Below, piece after piece: positions 57,001 to 64,000 of a stretch of 64,000 nt of DNA (its first letter is position 1; the number at the start of each line of letters is the position of its first letter). The notes under the pieces were generated by a model. The model saw nothing but the letters and a program-made list of their open reading frames with translations. It was not told the DNA's origin and made no database searches. The position numbers were made by a program, and so were the translations under genes. This DNA is from Tubiluchus corallicola (taxonomy: Eukaryota > Priapulida > Priapulimorpha > Priapulimorphida > Tubiluchidae), in NCBI GenBank assembly GCA_030141605.1, contig JAQGDQ010000869.1:7501-71500 (forward strand). Reading direction: 5' to 3'.

Positions 57001-60000
57001 TAATTTATATACAAGTAATAAATAAGTTACACACTTACACAATTCAGTGCTTTGTGCCCTGAGATACACATGTGTCAGAGCTATATGCATTCTGTTTATA
57101 CAATAACTACTGGTGTCTAAGTTACACTAAGGTCCATTTTATTTAATAAATTTACAGGATAGCCTAATAGATGGCACCAGTGTTCTAAACTAGTTATTAG
57201 TGCAATAACAAAAGCTTCTTTCATACATTTTTGACAAGAATCAGGAAGCGTTATATGGCAATGCATCTTGCAATTACATTTTATTATGTTACAACGTGCA
57301 AAATCAAATCTTGGCAAACCGTATATTATGATTGAATGAGTCTTGTAAGAATCATACAAAAAAAGTACAAAATTATGATAGTGAGCTAAGTGAAGCAAAT
57401 AGCTTACTACAGATTATGCTCTCTTGGGGCCTCTAGGTTAATGAAATTATCCAACCCCCCTCAGACGGAGCCGCCCTCTAACTCGCCCGCACCCGTCTTG
57501 AATATTTTTTTACTCGGGATATATTTTAGCGACATCTACAACAGCTTAAAGTAAACTTATTGAAAATTCTTTAAATAAACTAGAATAACTATCTTGCGTT
57601 TGTCAAGAAAAACATTCTTTAAGAAACACAACTATTTTGCTGTTTATTGCAAGCCAGCACATATTTCAACACCACCGTAGTGAAAAACAGATTTTTTATC
57701 AAATGCTACCAAAGCTTGATGGGCCCTAGGCTATATCCTATAGGATAATCCAGGCCTGCTGCCTAAGCGTGAAGGGCCCTAGACTATAACCTGTACTAGC
57801 CTATAGGATAATCCAGTCCTGCTACCAAAGCTTGAAGGGCCCTAGACTATAACCTATACTAGCCTATAGGATAATCCAGTTCTGCTACCAAAGTTTGAAG
57901 GTCCCTAGACTATATCCTATACTAGCCTATAGGATAATCCAGCCCTGCTATCAAAGTTTGAAGGTCCCTAGACTATAACCTATACTAGCCTATAGGATAA
58001 TCCAGCCCTGCTACCAAAGTTTGAAGGCCCTAGACTATGACCTATACTAGCCTATAGGATAATCCAGCCCTGCTACCAAAGCTTTAAGGGCCCTAGACTA
58101 TAACCTATACTAGCCTATAGGATAATCCAGTTCTGCTACCAAAGCTTGAAGGGCCCTAGACTATATCGTATACTAGCCTACAGGATAATCCAGTCCTGCT
58201 AACGAAGCTTGAAGGGCCCTAGACTATATCCTATAGTAACCTATAAGATAATCCAGTCCTGCTACCAAAGCTTGAAGGGCCCTAGGATAATTTGACCCTG
58301 AGAATAATAATAGTAATAATAATAATAATAATATAATTTGGGTTTAATATAGACCTATATTTGCAGAATTATTTGCATGACGTATATTAAAATGAGAAGT
58401 ATTATTTAATTAATTTCAATATCTTTGTTACTTTCAGTTGAAAAGGAAGCTTTTAAAAGATTCTTCAATAAGAAAGAGTGATTGGCGTCGATATCCACTC
58501 ACGGAACGACAGCTTCAGTACGCTGTTGTTGACGCTTACGTAAGTTTACAGAAACACGCTGGCTCTTGTTTGATGCGTTTATAACCACCGTGTCATCGTA
58601 AAAATCACACCAATGATTCAGATCTAAGTTTTCTCACTGATTTAAAAGAGTTCACACTTCTGAATTGCATAGACTAATTGGTGCTGGGGAACAGTGGCGT
58701 CGTGCCATAGGGGCCCGGGGGGGGGGGCCTGGGCCCCCCCAATTTTTTTAGAAAATGTCAAAAATTTGAAGGGTGTCAGCGGCTCGTAATGAGACCGGTA
58801 AGCAAATTTATTTCCGACTTTTTGACACGCAATAGCCGGCCAGTGCTCCATAAATGCGAACAGTATGAGCATGAGTATGTGTTTACCTGAAAGTCAGGAT
58901 GTAGTTAATTTGTTTGCATGTAATCTATTCAGGAGGCAGGCAGGAACAGTTAACAAAGCAGCTCGTTGAGTAGCATTAGCGTCTTTGCACAAAAGACTGT
59001 TAGTTAACAAAACGGCTCAGTTAGCACTCGAGCTTCGTTCAGCAGTGTGTTATAAAAGAGAATAAGTGAAATAATAGAGCAAAAACAATGCAAACATTGA
59101 AAAATTGTGGTCATCTCGCGTCGACAACTGCAAGGCTCTTAAGGACAACCTGACTGGTGTAGTCATGACATTGGAATCCTTTACCGAAGGACCATCATAT
59201 GATCGACCAGTTGATTCTGACTCTGCCCGTTACATCTTGCTCGTGTGAGAGATCCTTTTCTGCTCTTAAATTTGTCAAGAATGCTCTCCGCAGTACAATG
59301 AGTCAGACACGACTGAGTGACCTGATGATCCTTGCAGTTGAATCTGAGAAAACAAAGAATATGGACTTGAAGTCTGTGGTTGAGCTCTTCTGGAGTGATG
59401 TTCTGCGTCGGATTCCTGACAGCTAATAAATACTTAATTAAATTTTAATTTAATTTTTAATTTTAATTAAGTTTCCGTTGCTATAGCTTTAAGTTAAATG
59501 CCAGTTGGGAATAAATAAATCGTTTTTCTTGCACGCAAAATACTGTTTATTTTTTCAAAATTATACGTTTTTTAAACAGTTAAGTTCCGCCATTATATAC
59601 AGTCGGGCCCCCCAATTTTTTTGGTGCATGACGCCCCTGCTGGGGAAGTCGATTTCTTAAAAGAAAAATAAACGCACCCATTTGTGTGACTTTATTTTTC
59701 CTCCTAAATGCAATGCATCAGTCTGTAAGTGTTATTAATTGGAAACCTAAATTTATATGTTTATTTTTCGTTTTTACTTACACAGACCACCGACACCGGT
59801 AAAAATGTAAATGTAATGTAAAAATGTAATTTTTCTAATGTAAAAATCTTCGTATATAAGGTACTAGGATATGAGGGACTTTCGGTTATAAGGAACGATA
59901 TCTTCAGGTCAATAGAAACCCAGAAAAATTACCTCGCTTGTAAGGTACCCTATGATCAAAGCGAAATTGATCGATTTTTACCCTCAATTTTTCGCAAACT

Positions 60001-61250
60001 CGGCCTTTGAACAGCTCGGTTTCCGCGGACACATACATCTCGCATCACTGAAGGAGCTTCCTACATACCGTCTGCACTGAATGTGTAGCAATAATCCATA
60101 AAAGTATGGATAAAAGTGCTGGTCTAGATACACCCTCGGTCTGACTCATCTTCCACTATAAGGGACGCTTTTTTTCCGGTTTTCCGGTCCCGAGGTGTCC
60201 CTTATATCCGAGGTTGACTGTATTTGTGAATAACGTCTCCCTTTATAGTTTATAATGTGAACCTCACTTAACGCCCCACATTTTTGGCAAAACAAAATGC
60301 CTATAGTTGCATAGACATACAAATGTGTATTAATGTACCTGGCTATAATGACAAACTCGCTTTTAGCACCAACTACTTTCGCCGTCACAAAGCAGGCGGT
60401 ATAAAGAGGTTTGACTGTATTAAGTTTTTACTGACCAGGTTAAAGGTCGAAATGCTACAGTTGGACATGAGATAATTGTGTTTGAATAAATAGCACCATG
60501 TTTATACTTAATGGAAAACCGGATGATTGCGTAAACACGAGTTCAGAATAAAGAATGCTCTAAAATATTCAAAACTACAATAGATTATTTTAAATCAAAG
60601 CTTAGATTAAATAATAATTACCTCGGATACTCAAATTTCGTTAAGCATTCAAAGCTACGCGCGGCTCAGTGAATGTACTAAGATTGCCAGCGGCGCCTTT
60701 TTGACACATTCGCGTGGCCGACAAATAGACGACTGTACTGTGATAAGCATGATCATGAACTGCAGTGTTAGTTTCTGATGTCACATGACGTAGAGTCCAT
60801 TTTTGTGACATGCGTTTAAACAGTAACACTTATGCAAATGTGTTTGACATGCAAGGAAAGACGCCTGCCATTGCACAAACTGTGGTTAGTTTCTGACGTA
60901 AGCAATAGCTGTGTTCGGTTGCCGTTAATTAACTTTCTAAGGTAATTATTCAAATATAAGGAACAATTGTTGACTTTTATAGGCAAGAAAACGTATATTT
61001 CGGATAGTAAATTAAAATGAGATTGAGTCTAAACAATCATCTGGTCTTCCTTTAACAGAGTACTGGTATTTATTTTTTCAAGGAAACTATGTTTAACTCT
61101 CCTTCATTTACATGGCCACACAATGACAAATGAGTGTGTCAACAAATTATAATCAGTAATCCCTGCTGTGCTACTAATAATGTACATTCTCTATTCCAGG
61201 CTTCATTGTTGCTGTATCAAGAACTGGAGAGTCGACAACTCCGTGAATGA
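51016..61250 (+). CDS. WRNexo: WRN-type 3'-5' exonuclease (DEDDy), complete
   Basis: Seven exons give 238 residues: 51016-51072, 51727-51860, 53022-53182, 54128-54197, 56270-56411, 58438-58539 and 61200-61250. Junction phases are consistent throughout. The start MEETSRKRKLPAWLLAAKE resembles the N-terminus of the Werner exonuclease (RKxPxW). The DEDDy catalytic set is intact: Asp80 and Glu82 in GLDIEW, Asp142 in GVGIQGD, Tyr216 and Asp220 in YAVVDAY. ETWSLDGLCKHV and IRKSDWRRYPLTERQ are further WRN-family blocks. The protein ends at QELESRQLRE with no helicase domain, like the stand-alone WRNexo of flies. It should degrade DNA 3'-5' in genome maintenance in the nucleus. The Asp142 codon opens exon 5, whose acceptor is the last unit of a minisatellite. 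The stop lies 36 bp from that of the convergent zinc-finger gene. Confidence 0.93.
51128..51679 (+). mobile_element. TTAAAGGAAGA-family TIR element in exonuclease intron 1
   Basis: The left end is ttaaaggaagacaggatgat and the right end in reverse complement is ttaaagcaaggccggatcca. The 552-bp body is collinear with 9619-10243 in its left half and with 1008-1445 in its right half. It starts about 55 bp after the exon 1 donor and ends about 48 bp before the exon 2 acceptor, so it fills most of the intron. Confidence 0.7.
51861..53021. other. Exonuclease intron 2
   Basis: An inverted copy of repeat family B lies at about 52150-52330. The stretch 52550-52960 (ctagccgggccacattaaac to ggcccgcgggccgcagtttg) begins and ends in GC-rich, mutually complementary words (gtgtgcaaatt against gtttgcacaccc). 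It is probably a hAT-like MITE of about 400 bp. No exon seen. Confidence 0.45.
53349..53893 (-). mobile_element. 5S rRNA-derived composite repeat, inverted copy
   Basis: On the minus strand the 5S-like part (53893-53787) comes first, with ctcgtctgatcaccgaagtt, cctggttagtacttggatgg, gtgaccgcctaggaatgcca and gctgtaggctt. It is followed by the same body as at 10979-11390. The internal control region is better preserved than in the copy at 47446. It lies in exonuclease intron 3. Confidence 0.75.
54844..54961. other. Long near-perfect hairpin (pre-miRNA-like or palindromic insert)
   Basis: Arms of about 50 bp, gctgtgcagt(a/g)ca and tgtacaatcacaataata then tattgtcaatgtgtgta, are inverted with about three mismatches around a short tatatg loop. 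In the exonuclease pre-mRNA (intron 4) this would fold into a stem of about 118 nt. It could be a microRNA precursor, a small palindromic element or fold-back DNA; no family name is claimed. Confidence 0.75.
55240..55332 (+). mobile_element. 3' arm of a CAGTCAAACCTCTTT-type MITE
   Basis: The segments aactcgctgtaacgccaact, ttctggctacaaagtgggca and gtataaaaagatttgactg match the right arm at 60340-60420 (aactcgcttttagcaccaac, cacaaagcaggcggtataaa, gaggtttgactgta). Its terminus runs directly into the first unit of the 55316-56269 array. Confidence 0.7.
55316..56269 (+). repeat. 77-81 bp minisatellite ending at the exon 5 splice acceptor
   Basis: About twelve units begin g(t/g)ataaaaagatttgactg, which is the MITE terminus just upstream, continue tagattggtggtatttgtaa and cagtggatgaaaattcatgt, and end catt(c/t)atgctgcag. 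The last copy of the ending is the acceptor of exonuclease exon 5 (gctgcag before 56270). The early units alternate gtataa/ggataa, which indicates duplication as dimers of about 162 bp; later units have shorter (TG)n. The long minus-strand frame (187 codons) follows from the 81-bp period. Confidence 0.92.
56575..56818 (+). repeat. About 29-bp minisatellite
   Basis: About eight irregular units of ggtctgtacaaaagttactt followed by tggcagga, with shortened variants, in exonuclease intron 5. Not coding. Confidence 0.85.
56819..57714. other. Exonuclease intron 5, middle part, nothing recognised
   Basis: AT-rich; no exon, element boundary or RNA gene identified. Confidence 0.4.
57715..58285 (+). 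repeat. About 63-bp minisatellite, nine units
   Basis: The unit runs accaaagcttgaagggccct, agactataacctatactagc, ctataggataatccagtcct, gct. It repeats every 62-64 bp in exonuclease intron 5, ending about 150 bp before the exon 6 acceptor. Variation is mostly single-base. Confidence 0.92.
58692..59639. mobile_element. Internally deleted hAT transposon with perfect 8-bp target duplication
   Basis: The left end CAGTGGCGTCGTGCC and the right end (reverse complement CAGGGGCGTCATGCACC) are inverted repeats, each followed inwards by a GGGGCCC-type tract. Flanking ctggggaa occurs at 58684-58691 and 59640-59647, an exact 8-bp duplication. The body keeps only the transposase C-terminus (separate entry). 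It sits in exonuclease intron 6. Confidence 0.92.
59199..59426 (+). pseudogene. hAT transposase C-terminal dimerisation domain remnant
   Basis: The frame of about 75 codons contains LPVTSCSCERSFSALKFVKN, then LRSTMSQTRLSDLMILAVE and VVELFWSD, ending at IPDS and a stop. The CERSFSALK...LR..M...RL..L..L pattern is the hallmark of the hAT C-terminal dimerisation region, closest in my memory to ZMYM1-like or hAT-5-like proteins. The catalytic core and BED finger are missing, so it cannot encode a full transposase. It lies inside the 58692-59639 element. Confidence 0.85.
59840..60222 (+). mobile_element. pogo-like MITE (CAGTCAACCTCGG family), right two-thirds
   Basis: Collinear with 62430-62828: tcttcgtatataaggtac, gggactttcggttataagga, acgatatcttcagg, actcggcctttgaac, and the right terminus tatccgaggttgactgta. 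The left terminus is missing or replaced. Confidence 0.8.
60240..60420 (+). mobile_element. CAGTCAAACCTCTTT-type MITE, right arm
   Basis: It contains gaacctcacttaacgcccca, tttttggcaaaacaaaatgc and tataaagaggtttgactgta. It is homologous to the arms of the element at 24525-25790 and to the segment that seeded the minisatellite at 55316. It abuts the preceding pogo-like MITE. Confidence 0.75.
60508..61055 (+). mobile_element. TTAAAGGAAGA-family TIR element in exonuclease intron 6
   Basis: The left end ttaatggaaaaccggatgat and the right end (reverse complement ttaaaggaagaccagatgat) are inverted repeats. The right half matches 9960-10243 closely (ttctgacgtaagcaata, gttgccgttaattaactttc). No transposase frame. 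Confidence 0.7.
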
Positions 61251-61286
61251 TAGTTTGACGTGTAGAATTCTCACACACGATATGGA

Positions 61287-62171
61287 TCATCTACAAGCTA
61301 ATACTGTCTTCTTGTGCCTTCTCAAGTTGCTAGGATCACTAAAACGTTTGTCGCAGTGTTGACAACGGTACGGTTTTGCGCCGGTGTGTTTATGCACATG
61401 TTTCTGCACGTTTGCCTTGTTCTGTGAGTGATAAGAGCAGAACTTGCACTGCCACTGTCGGACGTTATTGGCTAACACAAATGTGTCATTCGATTCACCA
61501 ATGACTTTAGGGACAAATTTAGAAACGTGAGACCGTGCAGGGTTTTTTCCCGGAGACATCTTATGTCTGGCTGCTGACGTGCCGCCGAAGTTTTTGCGAT
61601 ACTTGTGAGGAGAAATCTGCGTTGCATCTAACAGTGATAATAACTCTCTTGCAGGTTGTTGATGAACGATCGATAAATTCTGAGTGAACTGAGCTGAATT
61701 TACCATATCATTGTTTCTGAAATCCGCCATTGTTTGTACAGTAGTACGCTGTCTACTCTCGTTCACAGTTTCCACAGTTCTGTCTTCTATTTCACTGCCA
61801 TAATCACCGGCTAACATGGGAAAGTCTTCTTGTGATGTTTCGCTAAACTCTTCTATTACCGGCTCAATCTTTATTTCACTATTTGATGCGGCCTGTTCTG
61901 CAAGTTCATCGTTCTGTGTTACGAAGTCATTGTTTACTTCATCACGTTCCGATTCGTTATTGTGCACGATTAATTCGTCGTTTGCAGCACCGAACGTTAA
62001 TTTGCTACACTGCACTGCAAACGTGGTTTCGTCAAAAGTCGGATTTTGTCCTTCGCACACCAAAATCTTGCAGTGCCATGTCCTCGTGTGTGCAAGGAAG
62101 ATTTCTTCTGCTACGAAACACTCAGAACAAGCCGTGCACTTGAAGTAAATTAACTGATCAGCATCATCCAT
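61287..62171 (-). CDS. C2H2 zinc-finger protein A (three fingers, N- and C-terminal)
   Basis: A single uninterrupted frame of 294 residues. Start ATG at 62171 (MDDADQLIYFKC); a GTG two codons upstream is not a credible start. Finger 1 at the N-terminus is Cys12, Cys15, His28, His33 ([15 protein letters not shown]). A long acidic, Ser/Thr-rich linker with no fold I recognise follows. Two C-terminal fingers follow: Cys242, Cys245, His258, His262, then Cys270, Cys273, His286, with the linker HTGAKPYR. The last finger lacks the normal second His; the nearest ligand is Cys293, seven residues on. It is probably a nuclear DNA-binding protein. It is paralogous to the gene at 63129-63950, sharing the N-terminal finger and the following EGQNP motif. 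It converges on the exonuclease gene with 36 bp between stops. Confidence 0.85.
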   Translation of the reverse strand: MDDADQLIYFKCTACSECFVAEEIFLAHTRTWHCKILVCEGQNPTFDETTFAVQCSKLTFGAANDELIVHNNESERDEVNNDFVTQNDELAEQAASNSEIKIEPVIEEFSETSQEDFPMLAGDYGSEIEDRTVETVNESRQRTTVQTMADFRNNDMVNSAQFTQNLSIVHQQPARELLSLLDATQISPHKYRKNFGGTSAARHKMSPGKNPARSHVSKFVPKVIGESNDTFVLANNVRQWQCKFCSYHSQNKANVQKHVHKHTGAKPYRCQHCDKRFSDPSNLRRHKKTVLACR

Positions 62172-62334
62172 CGTCACACAGCTTCTCTACAAATCAAATG
62201 ACAAGAAATTACAAATAAAAATTTATTTATTTTTGACACACTGGTAGTCTGAACTGCAGGAATTTATTTAGGCTGTCCCTGCATCAAGTTACCTCTATCA
62301 TTCCCGGTGCATGTAACATTCCTGATCCTTTTGA

Positions 62335-62828
62335 TACAGTCAACCTCGGGTATAAGGTACTCACTTATAAGGGACACTCGCTTATGAGGGACCACCAACA
62401 CCGGTCCCAATTTTTCGTAACATTTTTCCTTATAAAAATCTTCGTATATAAGGTACTCGGATATAAGGGACTTTCGGTTATAAGGAACGATATCTTCAGG
62501 TCCCGCATAATAGAAACCCAGGTAAATTACTTCGCATATAAGGGTCCCTTTGATCAAAGCGAAATTCATTGATTTTTAACCTCAATTTTTTGCAAACTCG
62601 GCCTTCGAACATCTCGGTTTTCATGGTTACATACATCTTGCATCACTGAAGAAGCTTCCTACATACCATTTGCACTGAATGTATAGCAATAATCCACAAA
62701 AATATGGGTAAAAGTACAGGTTTAGATACACCCTCGGTCTGACTCAACTTCGGCTATAAGGGACATCGGATATAACGGACGAATTTTTTCTGGTCCGGAG
62801 GTGTCCCTTATATCCGAGGTTGACTGTA
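62335..62828. mobile_element. Complete pogo-like MITE (CAGTCAACCTCGG family)
   Basis: The left end is TACAGTCAACCTCGGGTATA and the right end TATATCCGAGGTTGACTGTA, with TA at each tip. Aagggac-type words recur inside both arms. It is 494 bp, non-coding, between the two zinc-finger genes. Relatives are at 47225 and 59840. Confidence 0.88.
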
Positions 62829-62927
62829 CATCCACAACCTGGTGAATGGAGCAGTAGTTTCCAGAAATATCATTGTTATTAACAAACCTTGTTGTGATTA
62901 ACTATCTGGCACTATTTTTAACTCCAG

Positions 62928-63002
62928 AAACTCTATGTAAATCAGTTTGTAGCTTGGGGGAACAAACTAGATCGAGCTGCTGAAATGAGAAAGTACATGG
63001 AG
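62928..63002 (+). CDS. Candidate exon with PPR-like helix pair
   Basis: 75 bp (25 codons, phase 0) between an acceptor with pyrimidine tract (tttttaactccag) and a donor (GAG/gtaaaa). It reads KLYVNQFVAWGN, then KLDRAAEMRKYME. The spacing of small and hydrophobic residues (LYVNxxxxWGxxLDRAAEMRKYM) resembles one pentatricopeptide repeat. No partner exons were identified, so its parent gene is unknown. If real, the two zinc-finger genes would lie in introns of, or between exons of, a plus-strand gene leaving the window at the right. A chance open stretch of this size is possible. Confidence 0.4.
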
Positions 63003-63075
63003 GTAAAAGGGTTAACAACTCCGCAATGACAAAAAGTTTTTAATGTTGCCTAAGGAACCTTATGATTTGGTTAAG

Positions 63076-63081
63076 TTTATT
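63076..63081 (-). terminator. Candidate polyadenylation signal of zinc-finger gene B
   Basis: AATAAA on the minus strand (tttatt on plus), 48 bp past the stop codon at 63129, which would give a very short 3' UTR. Inferred from position only. Confidence 0.4.
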
Positions 63082-63128
63082 GTTGAGAAAACGTTACCAT
63101 AGTGACTCCTTTTCACACAAAAAATCTC

Positions 63129-63950
63129 CTATGGAGGTGCAGCAACAGAATAATGAATCGGCAAATGCCTGGTCAAGTTACTTCTAGTGCTGAAATATTT
63201 TCCACAGTGCCCACAAGGAAAAGGTTTCTCTCCCGTGTGTTTTCTGAGATGTACGCGGAGATTGCTCTTCCACGCGGATTGATAGCTACACAAGTTACAT
63301 CGCCACATGCTACTTTGGACGAAACTCATACTGGAGTCACTATTTGCGTCTGTGCGATTTTTAGCAAAAGTGTGCACATTTGACGCGCTCCTCTTAGAAC
63401 CGCGGAATACATGTTTACCGCTGGTTGATCTGTTAGATAATAAGGAAGGATTGTGTAATTGCTTGTGTTTACTTTGCGCAGCTTCTCTAGGAGTATAACT
63501 AGAGAATGCTGACATGGACTGAGAGACATTTGAACAGCGTGTTGACTCAGCTTGGTGGACCAAGTCGATGACTTGAAAATTTTCTTCTGTTACTGAAGGG
63601 TTAGCAGATTCCATGTATGGGTCCTCCTTCTCATATTTCTTTACAACATTTTCTGCAGCGTTCACAACAGCATTATCTTTGTAACGGAAATCTTGATGAA
63701 TACGTGAGCTGCCAGCATTATTTACACTACTATCTAATGGTAAACCAAATGGTTCACAAATTTCCACTTCAGTTTTTGCATGGATGTCCTCACACTCGCC
63801 CGTTTCATCTTCGTCGGGATTTTGACCTTCGCTGATGAGAAGCTTGCAGTGCCACGTCCTCGTGTGAGCGAAGAACACTTCCTCGCTCATGAAACATTCC
63901 GAACAAGCCGTGCACTTGAAGTAAACGACCGAATCTGAAGAAGCGTCCAT
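63129..63950 (-). CDS. C2H2 zinc-finger protein B (three fingers, N- and C-terminal)
   Basis: A single frame of 273 residues from ATG at 63950 ([13 protein letters not shown]). The N-terminal finger is Cys13, Cys16, His29, His34 ([16 protein letters not shown]), followed by a conserved [11 protein letters not shown] segment. The middle is acidic then Ser-rich. The C-terminal fingers are Cys218, Cys221, His234, His238 and Cys246, Cys249, His262, His266, joined by the canonical linker HTGEKPF. Both C-terminal fingers are complete, unlike the last finger of gene A. It is probably a nuclear DNA-binding regulator. Same strand and architecture as gene A about 1 kb away, so a tandem duplication is likely, though the linkers have diverged fully. 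Confidence 0.87.
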   Translation of the reverse strand: MDASSDSVVYFKCTACSECFMSEEVFFAHTRTWHCKLLISEGQNPDEDETGECEDIHAKTEVEICEPFGLPLDSSVNNAGSSRIHQDFRYKDNAVVNAAENVVKKYEKEDPYMESANPSVTEENFQVIDLVHQAESTRCSNVSQSMSAFSSYTPREAAQSKHKQLHNPSLLSNRSTSGKHVFRGSKRSASNVHTFAKNRTDANSDSSMSFVQSSMWRCNLCSYQSAWKSNLRVHLRKHTGEKPFPCGHCGKYFSTRSNLTRHLPIHYSVAAPP

Positions 63951-64000
63951 ACCGGATGTCAGATCTCTCGTCAGTTTCTAAGCTAAAATCAATGTTGTTG

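Overview
This is a stretch of an AT-rich animal nuclear genome. Genes are split by introns with consensus GT/AG borders, and almost all the remaining DNA is microsatellites, minisatellites and short non-autonomous DNA transposons. The proteins are metazoan types (kinesin-8, BRI3, HTATIP2, a Werner-type exonuclease, C2H2 fingers). The repeat style suggests a non-model invertebrate, probably marine, but the sequence alone does not fix the phylum.

Layout. 1-20918 holds the 5' end of a KIF19-type kinesin-8 gene on the minus strand: three N-terminal coding exons with introns of about 6-8 kb, the rest lying beyond position 1. 20919-27465 is intergenic and dominated by transposons, including a TA-flanked element swollen by seventeen 64-bp units. 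27466-29729 is a complete four-exon BRI3 gene (minus). 29730-35079 is intergenic with little recognisable content. 35080-43036 is a complete five-exon HTATIP2/TIP30 gene (plus) with two large minisatellites in its introns. 43037-51015 is intergenic and includes a tandem array carrying repeated polyadenylation-type hexamers and an array of seven CTCF-like motifs. 51016-61250 is a complete seven-exon WRN-type 3'-5' exonuclease gene (plus). 61287-62171 and 63129-63950 are two related C2H2 zinc-finger genes (minus). A small plus-strand candidate exon resembling a PPR motif lies between them at 62928-63002.

The genes do not form a functional pathway; this is ordinary animal gene order. The unusual features are in how repeats meet genes. 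A minisatellite made from a transposon end plus the native intron 3' end has multiplied the splice acceptor of exonuclease exon 5 about twelve times. A 22-bp minisatellite abuts the splice donor of kinesin exon 1. The exonuclease and the first zinc-finger gene converge with only 36 bp between stop codons. Exon coordinates were derived by eye from splice consensus, reading phase and family similarity; all junctions inside the three complete spliced genes are phase-consistent.
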